Shown here piece by piece: positions 1-8,344 of a DNA stretch of 64,000 nucleotides; position 1 is the first letter of the stretch, and each line of letters begins with the position of its first letter. The DNA comes from Candidatus Eisenbacteria bacterium (GTDB lineage Bacteria > Eisenbacteria > RBG-16-71-46 > CAIMUX01 > JAHJDP01), in contig JAHJDP010000107.1 in the NCBI GenBank assembly GCA_018831195.1, positions 1 to 64,000 of the forward strand. Reading direction: 5' to 3'. The notes beneath the pieces are model-generated. The model saw only the letters and a list, made by a program, of their open reading frames with translations, made no database searches and was not told the DNA's origin. The translations under genes were made by a program, and so were the position numbers.

Positions 1-2648
1 ACGCTGTCAGGGTAGACCAGCTGCATCTCAACCGTACGCTCCAGATTATTCTGCATCAGTAGCGTCGGATCTCCGTCCCACTGATCCCGCAATGTCAAGG
101 CTGTCGTCAGTTTGCTGTCGATCGTCAATAACTCCGTGCTCGTTGCGGCGTCGGAAGCGACCCTTACCCCGGTGCCGTCGCGCAGGATGGCAAACAGGTA
201 ATAGCTGCCATCGGCGGGTGTGCCGCCCGGAGAATTTTTAAACGACCATACCGCCGTGCCGGCCGTCGGAGTGGCGCTGCCGGCGGGAACGCATAATTTC
301 GCTGTTGATGTATCAAAAGTTCCCGTTGCGCCAAAGTAAAAATCAACCCATCCGCCATCCGGCGCATTCTGCGTCGTATAGCTGATGGTATAAGAAGAGG
401 CTGGTGGGAAGCTGTTGGGTAATGCGCTCGCACCGGTGAATGTTAATGTCACCGAGGGTACAGGCGCGGCTTCATACTTCACGACCTTGTTCCGGGATCC
501 ATCAGCGACATAAATGTCCAATTCGGTCCCGTTATCCACCAAATCAATAGCCTCAGCTTGGGCATAGTATCCGAAACCGTTGCCCATGGTTCCAAAACCC
601 GTGCTGTATTCCGGCGGCGTGGATCCACCATTCAGGGCTTCGGTATCTTCATAAACCAAGATCCGATGATTGGATTGATCTACAACAGCAATAAAGACAT
701 CGCCGCTGGCATCATCCTCAACATCGATATCCCAAGGTGAACTGAGCTTTTCAGAAACTTCGACCCCAAAATTCCATTCCGTTACATATTCAATATAGGC
801 TGGAATCTGCAGCGCGGGGTCTTCCGGATGGAAGGCCAGCTTCTGGATTCGATCATTGCCCGTGTCCACAACATACACGTCGAACTGGCCCAAACCGCTG
901 TTCCAGCGGGCGCAAATGGAGCGCGGGTCGCTGAACTGGCCGGGGCCGTCGCCGGAGGTGCCGTAACGGAGAACATCGGGTGTGGTTGTGTAATTGAATC
1001 GAAGAGAAGTTGCTGTCGGCGGGATCATACCGTGAATCCCGTCGCCAAAGGTGATCTGACCCGTCTGCCAATCAACCTCGAAAACACGATCGGCCGGACC
1101 GGCGGTCAGAACATTATTGTACCGTGTCCACGTCACCGGCGTCCCGTCGGGATCCGCCGTGATCGTGTTCAAAGACCCCTCCTTGATCGGAGCCGTCAGG
1201 GTCCATGTCACCCAGTTGATCGGCACCGTACCCGGGGTCACCACGTCATATTCGACATCCGCCACCGCGCCGACAAGACCCGCACCCGCAGGCTGGGCCG
1301 TCATTGTCCGCGCATCGCCGGGGAGCTGATCGCCCGCCCAGTTAAAGTTTCCAACCTCGACAACCTTGATCCGGTTTGCGCCCGCATCGGCGATAAAGGC
1401 GTAGTGATTCACCACCGACGCCGTCGTCGCCCAGTCATAATTGGCCGCGGCGGGAGCCACAGCGGGGGGATCCGCGGAGATGCCCGGGACGACCAATAGG
1501 GGATCGGCGAGGTTTGCCCATGCCGTCGATGTCACCAAAGTCCGGCCTGTCGTCAGGTCCAGAATGAGCGTGTTGCCCGCGCCATCAACCGTCGCACGAT
1601 AGGTATGACCGGTCACCTGGTTCGGGTCGGTGATTGACGCAGCAGCGTCCGCCCAGAACGTCGCGCCGCCGCCGACGGCCGCCTGGGATGCAATAGTGCT
1701 CGCCCCGCTCCACGCCACATAGACATCGGTGGGATTTGTTAAAACATCGTCATACGCTTCCTGATATGACTCAACACCGGCCGCCGTCACCGTATAAACA
1801 AAGAATTCCTCGTTTTGATTTGTGCTGTTATCCGCTTCATCAATGACAAAGATGTCGTCGGATGTGGCGGTGTTTTCATTCGCCGCCACCACAATCGAAC
1901 TCAGCGCCTCGAAACTGGTAGGACCGCCGGTCGCTTCATCAATCTCAACCGTCGCCACCGTAACGCCGGAGGAGTTCCCATAGTCCAAATCACCCAGACC
2001 GAATGCCGCCGTGCCACCGCCTTGATAATCCGTCACAAGGTAACGGACCTCGAAGGACGACGTCGCCGTCAGTGAGTTCGTGGGTAGTACAATTTCAGGA
2101 GCATTGCTTACATCATCGTAATCAATGGTATAAACCTGGTCGGCCGCCGTGAATCCCGACACATCGGCGACCCAGGTCCAGGTGACACCTCCAATCATGA
2201 CAACTTCAGATCCCGGAATCACCCAGTTCGTCGCCGGGTCTGCATATTCCGCCAGGATAATCTGGTTCGAATCCCATTCCTGCGCGGCCGGAGTCACACC
2301 GAGGGCCTGAAAGGTGAAGCTGGCGGACCTGTCATAGATATAGGTCGCATTGGCCTCAAATCCCTGGATCCGGTCATTACCGCTGTCCAGTGAATAGACC
2401 ATCTTCCGACCGTCCGCCGCATAGCGCGCGCCAACGCCGGTAGGTCCCTGGAAGGGTATTTCCGATACCGTGGCATCGACCCTCTGTGCGAGATTCACCT
2501 CGTTGATGACGTTATAGGTTGGTCCCTCCCATTCCAGAACGGCGATATATGCCGTATAGGTAAGACCCGCCTGGACCGGCTGTATCAGAACCCCCATGAC
2601 AAGCCCCAGTGTGAGCCCGATGGCTATAAGCTTGAGCTTCGCTTCCAT
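1..2648 (-). CDS. Exported NHL-repeat protein, C-terminus beyond the window
   Basis: The frame is open from its ATG to the window edge, so 882 residues are visible and the end is missing. Residues 1-27 form a signal peptide (MEAKLK, hydrophobic core, VQA cleavage site). Short NHL-like blade motifs recur near residues 88-97 (SGNDRIQGF), 420-432 (DAGANRIKVVEV), 590-603 (DTGNDRIQKL), 653-665 (QSNHRILVYED) and 713-725 (GSRNKVVKYE). Ala/Thr/Gly-rich beta segments lie between and after them. NHL repeats build beta-propellers that bind proteins, RNA or glycans; the ligand here is unknown. The start at 2648 has a GAGGGG ribosome site 9 bases upstream, while an in-frame ATG at 2657 lies too close to it. 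It lies downstream of flagellin on the same strand, but no flagellar function can be read from its sequence. Exported NHL protein is firm; the role is not. Confidence 0.8.
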   Translation of the reverse strand, partial: MEAKLKLIAIGLTLGLVMGVLIQPVQAGLTYTAYIAVLEWEGPTYNVINEVNLAQRVDATVSEIPFQGPTGVGARYAADGRKMVYSLDSGNDRIQGFEANATYIYDRSASFTFQALGVTPAAQEWDSNQIILAEYADPATNWVIPGSEVVMIGGVTWTWVADVSGFTAADQVYTIDYDDVSNAPEIVLPTNSLTATSSFEVRYLVTDYQGGGTAAFGLGDLDYGNSSGVTVATVEIDEATGGPTSFEALSSIVVAANENTATSDDIFVIDEADNSTNQNEEFFVYTVTAAGVESYQEAYDDVLTNPTDVYVAWSGASTIASQAAVGGGATFWADAAASITDPNQVTGHTYRATVDGAGNTLILDLTTGRTLVTSTAWANLADPLLVVPGISADPPAVAPAAANYDWATTASVVNHYAFIADAGANRIKVVEVGNFNWAGDQLPGDARTMTAQPAGAGLVGAVADVEYDVVTPGTVPINWVTWTLTAPIKEGSLNTITADPDGTPVTWTRYNNVLTAGPADRVFEVDWQTGQITFGDGIHGMIPPTATSLRFNYTTTPDVLRYGTSGDGPGQFSDPRSICARWNSGLGQFDVYVVDTGNDRIQKLAFHPEDPALQIPAYIEYVTEWNFGVEVSEKLSSPWDIDVEDDASGDVFIAVVDQSNHRILVYEDTEALNGGSTPPEYSTGFGTMGNGFGYYAQAEAIDLVDNGTELDIYVADGSRNKVVKYEAAPVPSVTLTFTGASALPNSFPPASSYTISYTTQNAPDGGWVDFYFGATGTFDTSTAKLCVPAGSATPTAGTAVWSFKNSPGGTPADGSYYLFAILRDGTGVRVASDAATSTELLTIDSKLTTALTLRDQWDGDPTLLMQNNLERTVEMQLVYPDS

Positions 2649-2837
2649 TAGATTCATCTCCCCTCTATTAGATCAAAACAGCCAAGCGAACCCCGGGTCT
2701 CCCTTGGGATTGCGCTCCTATAACCATCCGTTGGCGTTCTGCTTCAGGCAGTTGAGGACCCCCGACCCCCTTCCTGGAAGTCGGCTCTTCATTTCATGCA
2801 GGATGTTTATTGTTCACCAGCATTGACATCCCTCTCA
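2649..2837 (-). other. Structured intergenic leader between flagellin and the NHL gene
   Basis: On the minus strand this 189-base spacer can form several hairpins: CCGAC/GTCGG enclosing TTCC/GGAA (about 2763-2785), CTGC/GCAG around 2740-2752, and GGGT-CTC/GAGACCC with one bulge enclosing the latter. GGAGCGCAATCC slightly recalls the core of GEMM-type c-di-GMP riboswitches, but the rest of that consensus is absent. No T-rich terminator follows the flagellin stop. It is a possible 5-prime leader of the NHL gene; no known riboswitch class is recognised. Confidence 0.3.
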
Positions 2838-3677
2838 CTATTGAAATAGCGCCAAGACAGACTGTGAGTTGTAATTCGCCTGAGCCAGCATCGAGGTCGC
2901 CGTCTGCTGAAGGATCTGCATCTTTGTCAGATTCAGCTGCTCCATAGCCATGTCAGCGTTCATCAGCCGGTCAAAGGCCGCTTCGGTGTTTACCTGTGCA
3001 ATTGAAATGTTATCCTCTTTCATCGTCATACGGTTGACCATCGACCCGATACGCGCCAAGGCCGTGGTCACCGCATCCAGCCCCGTATCTACCTCATCCA
3101 GATAGGTCGTATAATTGGTGCTGTCGATGATCGAGTCTTCCGTCAGCGCCACGAGCTGACCCATGCCCAGACTTGCCGGTGCATAATCTTGTGTCTGCCA
3201 AATCGTGGCGTTTCTCTCACCCGTTTGAAAACTGAAGGTCGCGGAACCGCTCAGCAGCGTCACACCGCTGAACTTGGTTTGCTCAGCAATGTCTTGTATT
3301 TCTTCCACAAATTGTACAAGCTGCTTGCTGATCGCCTGCCGCTCGGAATCACCCAACGTATCGTTGGCGGCCATCTCGATTTTCTCCGAAAGAGTAACCA
3401 TGATATCGTTGATCGAAATCAACCCTCCTTCAGCCACCTCTAACAGGTTCTTTGCAGTTCCAATATTGTTATAGATGGCTTCAAAGATATGACTCCTGTT
3501 TTCCAATTTTGATGAGAGAATATAACCTGCCGGATCATCATAGGCATTGTTGATCCTTTTGCCGGTTGCCAGCCTCAGCTGGCTCCTTCCAACGTCTCTG
3601 TTCACTTCCCTGAGGGCCCGAATCATCATCAGACCCTGTATATTGCTCCGAATCCGAGTTAGATCTGGAGTAGCCAT
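2838..3677 (-). CDS. fliC: Flagellin, short form
   Basis: Flagellin, the filament subunit, 279 residues. The N-terminal D0/D1 region (residues about 1-140: RIRSNIQGLMMIRALREVN, then LATGKRINNAYDDPAGY) and C-terminal D1/D0 region (about 200-279, ending QANYNSQSVLALFQ) are both present. Only a short variable middle separates them, so the surface-exposed D2/D3 domains are lacking. The start at 3677 (MATPDL) is chosen because an AAGGAGG site lies upstream of it. A longer frame from 3707 would place that site inside the coding region. It is preceded by csrA and fliW, the usual translational regulators of flagellin, and its leader carries GGA motifs and a UUCG hairpin. Family assignment is firm; a hook-associated protein is unlikely because flgL and flgK lie separately nearby. 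Confidence 0.93.
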   Translation of the reverse strand: MATPDLTRIRSNIQGLMMIRALREVNRDVGRSQLRLATGKRINNAYDDPAGYILSSKLENRSHIFEAIYNNIGTAKNLLEVAEGGLISINDIMVTLSEKIEMAANDTLGDSERQAISKQLVQFVEEIQDIAEQTKFSGVTLLSGSATFSFQTGERNATIWQTQDYAPASLGMGQLVALTEDSIIDSTNYTTYLDEVDTGLDAVTTALARIGSMVNRMTMKEDNISIAQVNTEAAFDRLMNADMAMEQLNLTKMQILQQTATSMLAQANYNSQSVLALFQ

Positions 3678-3686
3678 TTCCTGAGT

Positions 3687-3722
3687 TCCCTCCTCCTTGA
3701 TGGACATTCACCGAAGTGAATG
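3687..3722 (-). promoter_or_regulatory. Flagellin mRNA leader: UUCG hairpin plus CsrA-like GGA sites over the ribosome site
   Basis: At 3705-3722 the mRNA forms a perfect 7-bp stem closed by a UUCG tetraloop (CAUUCAC/GUGAAUG). A few bases downstream (3687-3698) the ribosome site reads AAGGAGGAGGGA and holds two ANGGA motifs (AAGGA, AGGGA). CsrA binds GGA motifs and in Bacillus blocks flagellin translation until FliW titrates it. With csrA and fliW adjacent, the same loop is inferred here. The GGA motifs are not in the hairpin loop, unlike the best CsrA sites. Confidence 0.5.
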
Positions 3723-3749
3723 CGGGGTTCCTTCCCACAAGGATGAGCA

Positions 3750-3763
3750 GCGTAACAATTGCC
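3750..3763 (-). promoter_or_regulatory. Possible sigma-54 promoter of flagellin
   Basis: GGCAATTGTTACGC keeps the sigma-54 GG-N10-GC spacing and the GGCA of the -24 element, but its -12 element is ACGC rather than TTGC. The predicted start would lie about 60 bases before the flagellin ATG, just upstream of the UUCG hairpin. Inverted half-sites further upstream (3788-3827) would suit an enhancer-binding activator. No sigma-28 match (TAAA-N15-GCCGATAA) with correct spacing was seen. Confidence 0.4.
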
Positions 3764-3787
3764 GCCCAACCCGTCCGTTATAAACAC

Positions 3788-3827
3788 TCGGTAGAAAACT
3801 TACCGATATTAACAAAATATTTACCGA
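3788..3827. promoter_or_regulatory. TCGGTA/TACCGA half-site cluster upstream of flagellin
   Basis: TCGGTA at 3788-3793 and TACCGA at 3801-3806 form a perfect 6-bp inverted repeat with a 7-base spacer. A further TACCGA lies at 3822-3827, 21 bases (two helical turns) from the second. The cluster lies roughly 50-90 bases upstream of the predicted flagellin transcription start, where enhancer-binding proteins normally sit. The factor is unknown. Confidence 0.4.
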
Positions 3828-3844
3828 CCACTTCACCGCATAAT

Positions 3845-4087
3845 TCAGGTCTTATGTTTCCGCTTCTTGAACAACTGGGCCACATCTCTTAGGGTCTTGC
3901 TTGGTAGACCTTCCGCTCTCTGGTTTTCCTGTTGGATCCGTTCGTAGACCTCTTCGCGGTGAACCGCTACATCAGGCGGCGCCGTAATCCCCAATTTGAC
4001 TTGGCTGCCACGGACTTCCAGGATCATGATCTTGACCTTGTCCCCTATGCGAATAACCTCGCCTTGTTTTCGCGTCAGGATGAGCAT
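3845..4087 (-). CDS. csrA: Carbon storage regulator CsrA
   Basis: An 80-residue RNA-binding protein that binds GGA motifs in mRNA leaders and blocks translation. The sequence begins [16 protein letters not shown] and contains the conserved [19 protein letters not shown] stretch typical of CsrA, with an extended basic C-terminal tail (KKRKHKT). That tail makes it longer than the roughly 61-residue E. coli protein and resembles flagellar-type CsrA of other phyla. Its start overlaps the end of fliW by 13 bases, implying translational coupling. In this context its main target is probably flagellin mRNA, antagonised by FliW. Confidence 0.95.
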   Translation of the reverse strand: MLILTRKQGEVIRIGDKVKIMILEVRGSQVKLGITAPPDVAVHREEVYERIQQENQRAEGLPSKTLRDVAQLFKKRKHKT

Positions 4088-4554
4088 GAATCTTTTCCCC
4101 CCAAACTTTCTTCCTGTATGAGCGCCGTTGCCTGACTCAGGAAAGGGGCCCGCAGGGACAAGGATGGATTGTAAAGCACGATCTGTTTGGCGATATTCCG
4201 CCGCGGATTAAAAACGATGGGGCCTTTCAGATTGGCCGTCGGAGGACTGTTGTCTCCCGCCGTGACAATGACAAAGATCCGGATCGGGTCATCCGGACCC
4301 AATTCCAGAACCTGCCGGTCTTCTAGTGTCAACGAAACCTCATATTCCCCTTCAAAGAAGAGGCTCGGATCTATCAAAATAAACCCGAGACCGTCCTCGA
4401 TATCGGAAATAAGCCAATAGAAAGGCTGTGTATCCTCAATTTGTGTCAAAAGATATTTATTTCGCTCTTCGAATCCGAGAAGACCGTCAGGAAATTTGTA
4501 TTCCTGAGCGCCGGCCAGTTCCAAACTCTCTTGCTGAAATTCCGCTAGGCTCAT
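4075..4554 (-). CDS. fliW: Flagellar assembly factor FliW
   Basis: FliW binds free flagellin or CsrA in a partner switch that keeps flagellin synthesis matched to export. The 159-residue product shows the family core: [16 protein letters not shown] near the N-terminus, [20 protein letters not shown], and the C-terminal [19 protein letters not shown]. The ATG at 4554 is preferred because AAGGTGA lies about six bases before it. An alternative GTG at 4563 overlaps the flgL stop. It is part of a flgL-fliW-csrA-flagellin string, as in Firmicutes, Spirochaetes and several other phyla. Confidence 0.94.
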   Translation of the reverse strand: MSLAEFQQESLELAGAQEYKFPDGLLGFEERNKYLLTQIEDTQPFYWLISDIEDGLGFILIDPSLFFEGEYEVSLTLEDRQVLELGPDDPIRIFVIVTAGDNSPPTANLKGPIVFNPRRNIAKQIVLYNPSLSLRAPFLSQATALIQEESLGGKDSCSS

Positions 4555-4559
4555 ACAAA

Positions 4560-5465
4560 TCACCTTAGAAAATCCAGTAGGCTCAAATCAAAGATGCGCG
4601 CACTTGCTGCTAATGTTGCTTCTAGAACGGCGGTTTGTTCCTGTATCTTCATTGCCGCTTCCGTCATGTCGAGGTCTTCATGGCGTGATCGGATGGCTTC
4701 TGATTCAACACGTTTTGTATCTAACACATCTTCCATGTCGAACAGCCGATTCACTTGAACTCCGACAACAGCTTGCTGTGTCTGATGCTGTGACAAATGA
4801 TCCTGAAACACGTCAATGAAGTTCCGAATACCGTCCCCATCGTCTGCCTTCAAACGGTCCCGAAGAGAAAGGATATCCTGGAAAGTCTCTCCATCTTTCC
4901 CAAACACATCGGCAGCCGTCACACCCAACGTTAGTTCTTGGCCGGTGCCGAAATAGAATGATCGCGCCTCGGAATCCGCAGAGGTCATTGCCACCGATTC
5001 GATCTCACCCTGCTCTCCCCGCCCCAAATCGACAGGAGCCGATTTTGAGGCTTTACCGCCAAAGAGCCTGACCCCGTTCCACTCCGTGTTTGCCAGATCG
5101 AAGAGCTCCTCCATATAGGCCTCCAACTCCACCGCCAAGGCATTACGAGAATCAGCTCCCATCCCATCTTGGGCGCCGCGATAAATAATCGTCGAAATCT
5201 TGTCAAAAACATCGTTCATCAGATCCAGATGGGCTTCCTGTGTTTCAAGAAAGGAACGAACGGTGAGCAACTTATCCATTCCCGATTCCGCGACCCGAAC
5301 ATCATGTCTCGCCCGCAAAATCGGCGTGACGGCTGCGGGATCATCAGATGGGTTTAGGACCCGCCGACTGGTCGCCATGCGGGCCTGTAAATCCGCCAAG
5401 CTGGCGGCATTATTCTGAATGGCCGACAATGGAATCTGATAGCTTGAATGTGTCGAAATCCTCAC
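4560..5465 (-). CDS. flgL: Flagellar hook-filament junction protein FlgL
   Basis: FlgL (HAP3) joins the hook-proximal FlgK layer to the filament. The 301-residue product has flagellin-like ends: MRISTHSSYQIPLSAIQNN and the ATSRRVLNPSDDPAAVTPIL segment at the N-terminus, and a helical C-terminus with EAAMKIQEQTAVLEATLAA ending in SLLDFLR. The TEWNGVRLFGG block near residue 130 is typical of FlgL. It follows flgK by 12 bases and precedes fliW. The length is normal for the family. Confidence 0.93.
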   Translation of the reverse strand: MRISTHSSYQIPLSAIQNNAASLADLQARMATSRRVLNPSDDPAAVTPILRARHDVRVAESGMDKLLTVRSFLETQEAHLDLMNDVFDKISTIIYRGAQDGMGADSRNALAVELEAYMEELFDLANTEWNGVRLFGGKASKSAPVDLGRGEQGEIESVAMTSADSEARSFYFGTGQELTLGVTAADVFGKDGETFQDILSLRDRLKADDGDGIRNFIDVFQDHLSQHQTQQAVVGVQVNRLFDMEDVLDTKRVESEAIRSRHEDLDMTEAAMKIQEQTAVLEATLAASARIFDLSLLDFLR

Positions 5466-5477
5466 AATGAGTCTCCT

Positions 5478-6827
5478 TTAGATCGACAACAGGTCACTTA
5501 GCATGTCATCCGCTGTTGAAAAAACCCGGGCCGCCGCTTGAAATGCTCTTTCCGTCATAACCAGATGCATCATTTCTTCGTCGAGATTGACACCGGTGAT
5601 GGCCTCCCGTTGGGCTTCCAGAGACTCTACGAAGCGGGCCGAGGCCTCCGTTTCCTCTTCTCCGCGCCGGCTCAATGTCCCCACGCGCCCCACCCAGGTC
5701 GTCCAATAGTCGCTGGGCGTTGACCCGGAAAGGCCGGGCAATGGAGAATCCTGCAAAGAGGCGATGGCGACACTTATGTCATTTTCCCCTGGATCTCTGG
5801 TCGTACCGGCATTGACACGGGTCGGGTCCAAAAGAATGTCATCAGAAACTTGGATATTCCCGGCAGTGGTGCCACTGAAGAAAGCGATTCCATCTGGTCC
5901 CATTGAATGAAGTCGATTTACTTCTTGGACTAGAGCAAGGGCAAGATTGTCAAGCTTCCCGCTGATGTCCGGGATAACCTCATCATGCAATTGTAGAATT
6001 CCACCGAACTCACCACCGGAAATATGAATTTGGCGCCCGTTTGCGAAGACTTGACTCGCGATACCATTGGCGCTGGTTTCACGCCGTGTTTCCAATGCAA
6101 CCGCCCCGGTATCTCCAACCAATTGGACACCATCCATACTGATGAGAAGAACACCGTCCTCCCTTTCTTGCGCCACCGCGCCCGTGATGGATGCAACCTC
6201 TTCCATCAACCGATCCCGTTGATCTCTGAGATCCGGCGCTTGATCCCCTCTGACTTGCGAATTCCTTACCGTCGCATTGAGTTCCGCAATTTGGGAAAGC
6301 TTTTGATTCAGTGAATTGACACCCTGTTCAAGGCGAAAATCTAAGTCTTCTTGGAGCGTTTTCATCCCTTTGGAAAGATTCTGGAAGCGGTCACTGAGCC
6401 TTTCCCCTTCCTGCACCAATACATAACGCAAGCCGTCACTCTCGGGTTGATTCGCCAATTCAGTCCAATCATCAAAAAAGGCATCCATGACGGCGCCCAA
6501 CCCGTTATCAGACGGTTCGCCGACCAGGGCTTCCAGACGCTGCAGATCTTGCTGCCAGACCGACCATTGGTTGTTTAGCGATTTTTGCCGGCTGATCTCC
6601 CGATCAAGGTAGGCGTTTCTCCTGCGGCTGATCTGGGCGACTTCAACACCGGTCCCGAATGTTAATGTCCCTTCACGGATAGCAGGAGTTGGAGACAACT
6701 CGGCCACCCGGCGGGAATACCCGGGAGTACTCACATTGGCAATATTGTGACCGATGACGGCCAGGGTCTCCTGGTGTGCCATCAGTGACCTTTGGGCGAT
6801 GCTAAGACTACGGATTAAACCCGACAT
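5478..6827 (-). CDS. flgK: Flagellar hook-associated protein FlgK
   Basis: FlgK (HAP1) caps the hook and links it to FlgL. The N-terminus carries the rod/hook signature (SLMAHQETLAVIGHNIANVSTPGYSRR) and the C-terminus the matching helix (EEMMHLVMTERAFQAAARVFSTADDMLSDLL). The middle has the conserved LRDQRDRLMEEVASI stretch. At 449 residues it is somewhat short, mainly in the central variable region. A ribosome site (AGGGGA) precedes the ATG. It lies between flgN, its export chaperone, and flgL. Confidence 0.94.
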   Translation of the reverse strand: MSGLIRSLSIAQRSLMAHQETLAVIGHNIANVSTPGYSRRVAELSPTPAIREGTLTFGTGVEVAQISRRRNAYLDREISRQKSLNNQWSVWQQDLQRLEALVGEPSDNGLGAVMDAFFDDWTELANQPESDGLRYVLVQEGERLSDRFQNLSKGMKTLQEDLDFRLEQGVNSLNQKLSQIAELNATVRNSQVRGDQAPDLRDQRDRLMEEVASITGAVAQEREDGVLLISMDGVQLVGDTGAVALETRRETSANGIASQVFANGRQIHISGGEFGGILQLHDEVIPDISGKLDNLALALVQEVNRLHSMGPDGIAFFSGTTAGNIQVSDDILLDPTRVNAGTTRDPGENDISVAIASLQDSPLPGLSGSTPSDYWTTWVGRVGTLSRRGEEETEASARFVESLEAQREAITGVNLDEEMMHLVMTERAFQAAARVFSTADDMLSDLLSI

Positions 6828-6845
6828 GGCTCACATCCCCTATAG

Positions 6846-7352
6846 TTAGGCACGCCGATCCAGTATGGACGGTGGCGTTTTGGCATCCGGCCGGTGACCT
6901 GAAGGACCGTACTCGGGCGGATTTAATACAGCGTCGATGAGAGTGCGTCCCAGTCCTTCGACACAGACCAAGGATTTTTCAGCAAGAAGGGCGTTAACTC
7001 TCTGAATCTTTCCCAATTGTTGAGCCATTGTGCGGCATGTCTCGCCCAGATTTTGAAGCTCTTCCCGGGCTTGATGGTCGAGATGCGGCAATAGATCAGA
7101 GAGGGAACTATTAGCGGATGGGATTTTAAAATGCGCCGTGAGTTCAACAACGACATCTCGGCGTTTCTGTTCCCACACCTTCAATTCGTCGAGACAGCCG
7201 ACCTGTTGATCCAGGGCTTTGATAAGCCCTTCTGATTTTCCGGCCACGAGAGCATCTTGAACATTCCCCGCGTAGATAAGGAATGTTTTCAATTGCCCGA
7301 TCTCGGTCTGGAGAATTGATATTAGCCGGCGAACCCTATCCGTAGGGATCAT
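6846..7352 (-). CDS. flgN: FlgN-like export chaperone
   Basis: A 168-residue, mostly helical protein that fits FlgN, the export chaperone for FlgK and FlgL. It has a long N-terminal helix (RRLISILQTEIGQLKTFLIYAGNVQDALVAGK), a Glu/Gln-rich middle and a disordered Pro-rich tail. FlgN sequences diverge strongly, so the call rests on length, helicity and position directly before flgK and flgL. The ATG at 7352 has AAGGAGG eight bases upstream. A longer frame from 7484 has no support. Confidence 0.78.
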   Translation of the reverse strand: MIPTDRVRRLISILQTEIGQLKTFLIYAGNVQDALVAGKSEGLIKALDQQVGCLDELKVWEQKRRDVVVELTAHFKIPSANSSLSDLLPHLDHQAREELQNLGETCRTMAQQLGKIQRVNALLAEKSLVCVEGLGRTLIDAVLNPPEYGPSGHRPDAKTPPSILDRRA

Positions 7353-7828
7353 ACTGATCGCCTCCTTGCGACGGTTAACCTCACTTTGACCCATCGGAAA
7401 GCGGATGGGATATCTGAAGCTGAAACCGTGTGTGGAAAACGCACTCCCCGCATATAAGGCGGATGGTGATATCGATGAGTGCAAAGGCCTCCTATCGGGT
7501 CATCCGCTTTTTGTATCCAGGCTGTCTTAGCGTCTGCCTTGAGGGACTGCTTGAAGGACCCTTCAAGGGATGTTTCAAAATGAGACGCCCTGATGGAGGC
7601 CCTCTATATATTGGAGAAATTCTTACAACCGGATAAGGATTGCGCTCTAAGGGATCTCCCTTTTGTGGCCGAAATTTGACCCAGCAGATCTTTGTGCGAT
7701 TTTCAGTTTGCAGGAGATCTCTGCGATTCAAGCGGAGGGGATACCGATCATGATAACATTAAGACGGTTCGGATCCGACATTCCACAGCACTGATCCGCC
7801 CAATGATGAAGGAGCGGGAGGCTTGCCT
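7353..7828. other. Divergent intergenic region flgN / cheX
   Basis: No gene was found in these 476 bases. They must hold the promoters of the flgN-flgK-flgL block (minus) and of cheX-cheY (plus). A -10-like CCCGATAG on the minus strand near 7492-7499 resembles the sigma-28 -10 element, but no correctly spaced TAAA was seen. A short palindrome and related half-sites lie at 7538-7580. Confidence 0.5.
7550..7567. promoter_or_regulatory. Operator-like palindrome
   Basis: CTTGAAGG and CCTTCAAG form a perfect 8-bp inverted repeat with a 2-base centre. Related half-sites flank it (TTGAGGGA at 7539 and TTTCAA at 7573). The tight spacing suggests a dimeric DNA-binding protein rather than an RNA hairpin. 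It lies between the divergent flagellar and chemotaxis genes; the factor is unknown. Confidence 0.4.
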
Positions 7829-8344
7829 ATGAATTTTGAAATCAAAGCAACGGATGACCTTACTTTTGGAAAGCCCTTTATAGAGAGTATTCAGGACCTT
7901 TTCCATACAATGTTTATGGAAGAGATAAGGGTCGACTCCATTGTATCGGGTACGGATCCCGTAACAACCCGGGCGGTAACAGCTGTCATCGGTTTATCAG
8001 GAGCCGTTCGCGGTACTGTTGCGATATACTTCCCGGATTATATTGCCTGCCATTTGGCAGGGCGTCTTCTTGGGATGGAATTAAACACAATTGATGAGAC
8101 AGTTTCGGACGCCGTAGCTGAAATCGTAAATATTGTCGCTGGCGGCGCCAAAGGAAGAATCGCGAGCGATCAGATTCGGCAGGTTGATTTGGGATTACCG
8201 ACGGTCGTCGTTGGTACTGATTATACCGTCCAGTACCCCGCGGGGAGCCGCCGCGCTACCGTTGCTCTCAGCGGGAACTTCGGTGAATTCAGCATGGCAA
8301 TCACCTACAAGGAATTGATCGGAGAAGGGAGCTACGGCAAATGA
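7829..8344 (+). CDS. cheX: CheX-like CheY-P phosphatase
   Basis: A 171-residue chemotaxis phosphatase of the CheC/CheX/FliY group, which dephosphorylates CheY. The catalytic E-x-x-N signature is visible in DAVAEIVNIVAGGAKGRIA (about residues 92-110). The rest matches the CheX fold, with GAVRGTVAIYFPDYIACHLAGRLLG before it. The ATG at 7829 has GGGAGG seven bases upstream; a TTG two codons earlier is less likely. Its stop overlaps the start of the cheY-type gene by four bases, so the two are translated together and probably act as a phosphatase-substrate pair. Confidence 0.88.
   Translation: MNFEIKATDDLTFGKPFIESIQDLFHTMFMEEIRVDSIVSGTDPVTTRAVTAVIGLSGAVRGTVAIYFPDYIACHLAGRLLGMELNTIDETVSDAVAEIVNIVAGGAKGRIASDQIRQVDLGLPTVVVGTDYTVQYPAGSRRATVALSGNFGEFSMAITYKELIGEGSYGK

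Noticed and set aside
828-1499. A 223-residue open frame on the plus strand
   Set aside because: It lies entirely antisense to the NHL-repeat gene, is rich in Arg and His as expected of a shadow frame, and has no recognisable motif.
2690-2800. Possible GEMM (c-di-GMP) riboswitch before the NHL gene
   Set aside because: Only a short GCGCAA-like core agrees; the conserved tetraloop and receptor sequences are absent.
3795-3835. Sigma-28 promoter for flagellin (TAAA and ATCGGTAA)
   Set aside because: The two elements are 12 bases apart instead of about 15, and the -10 matches only partly.
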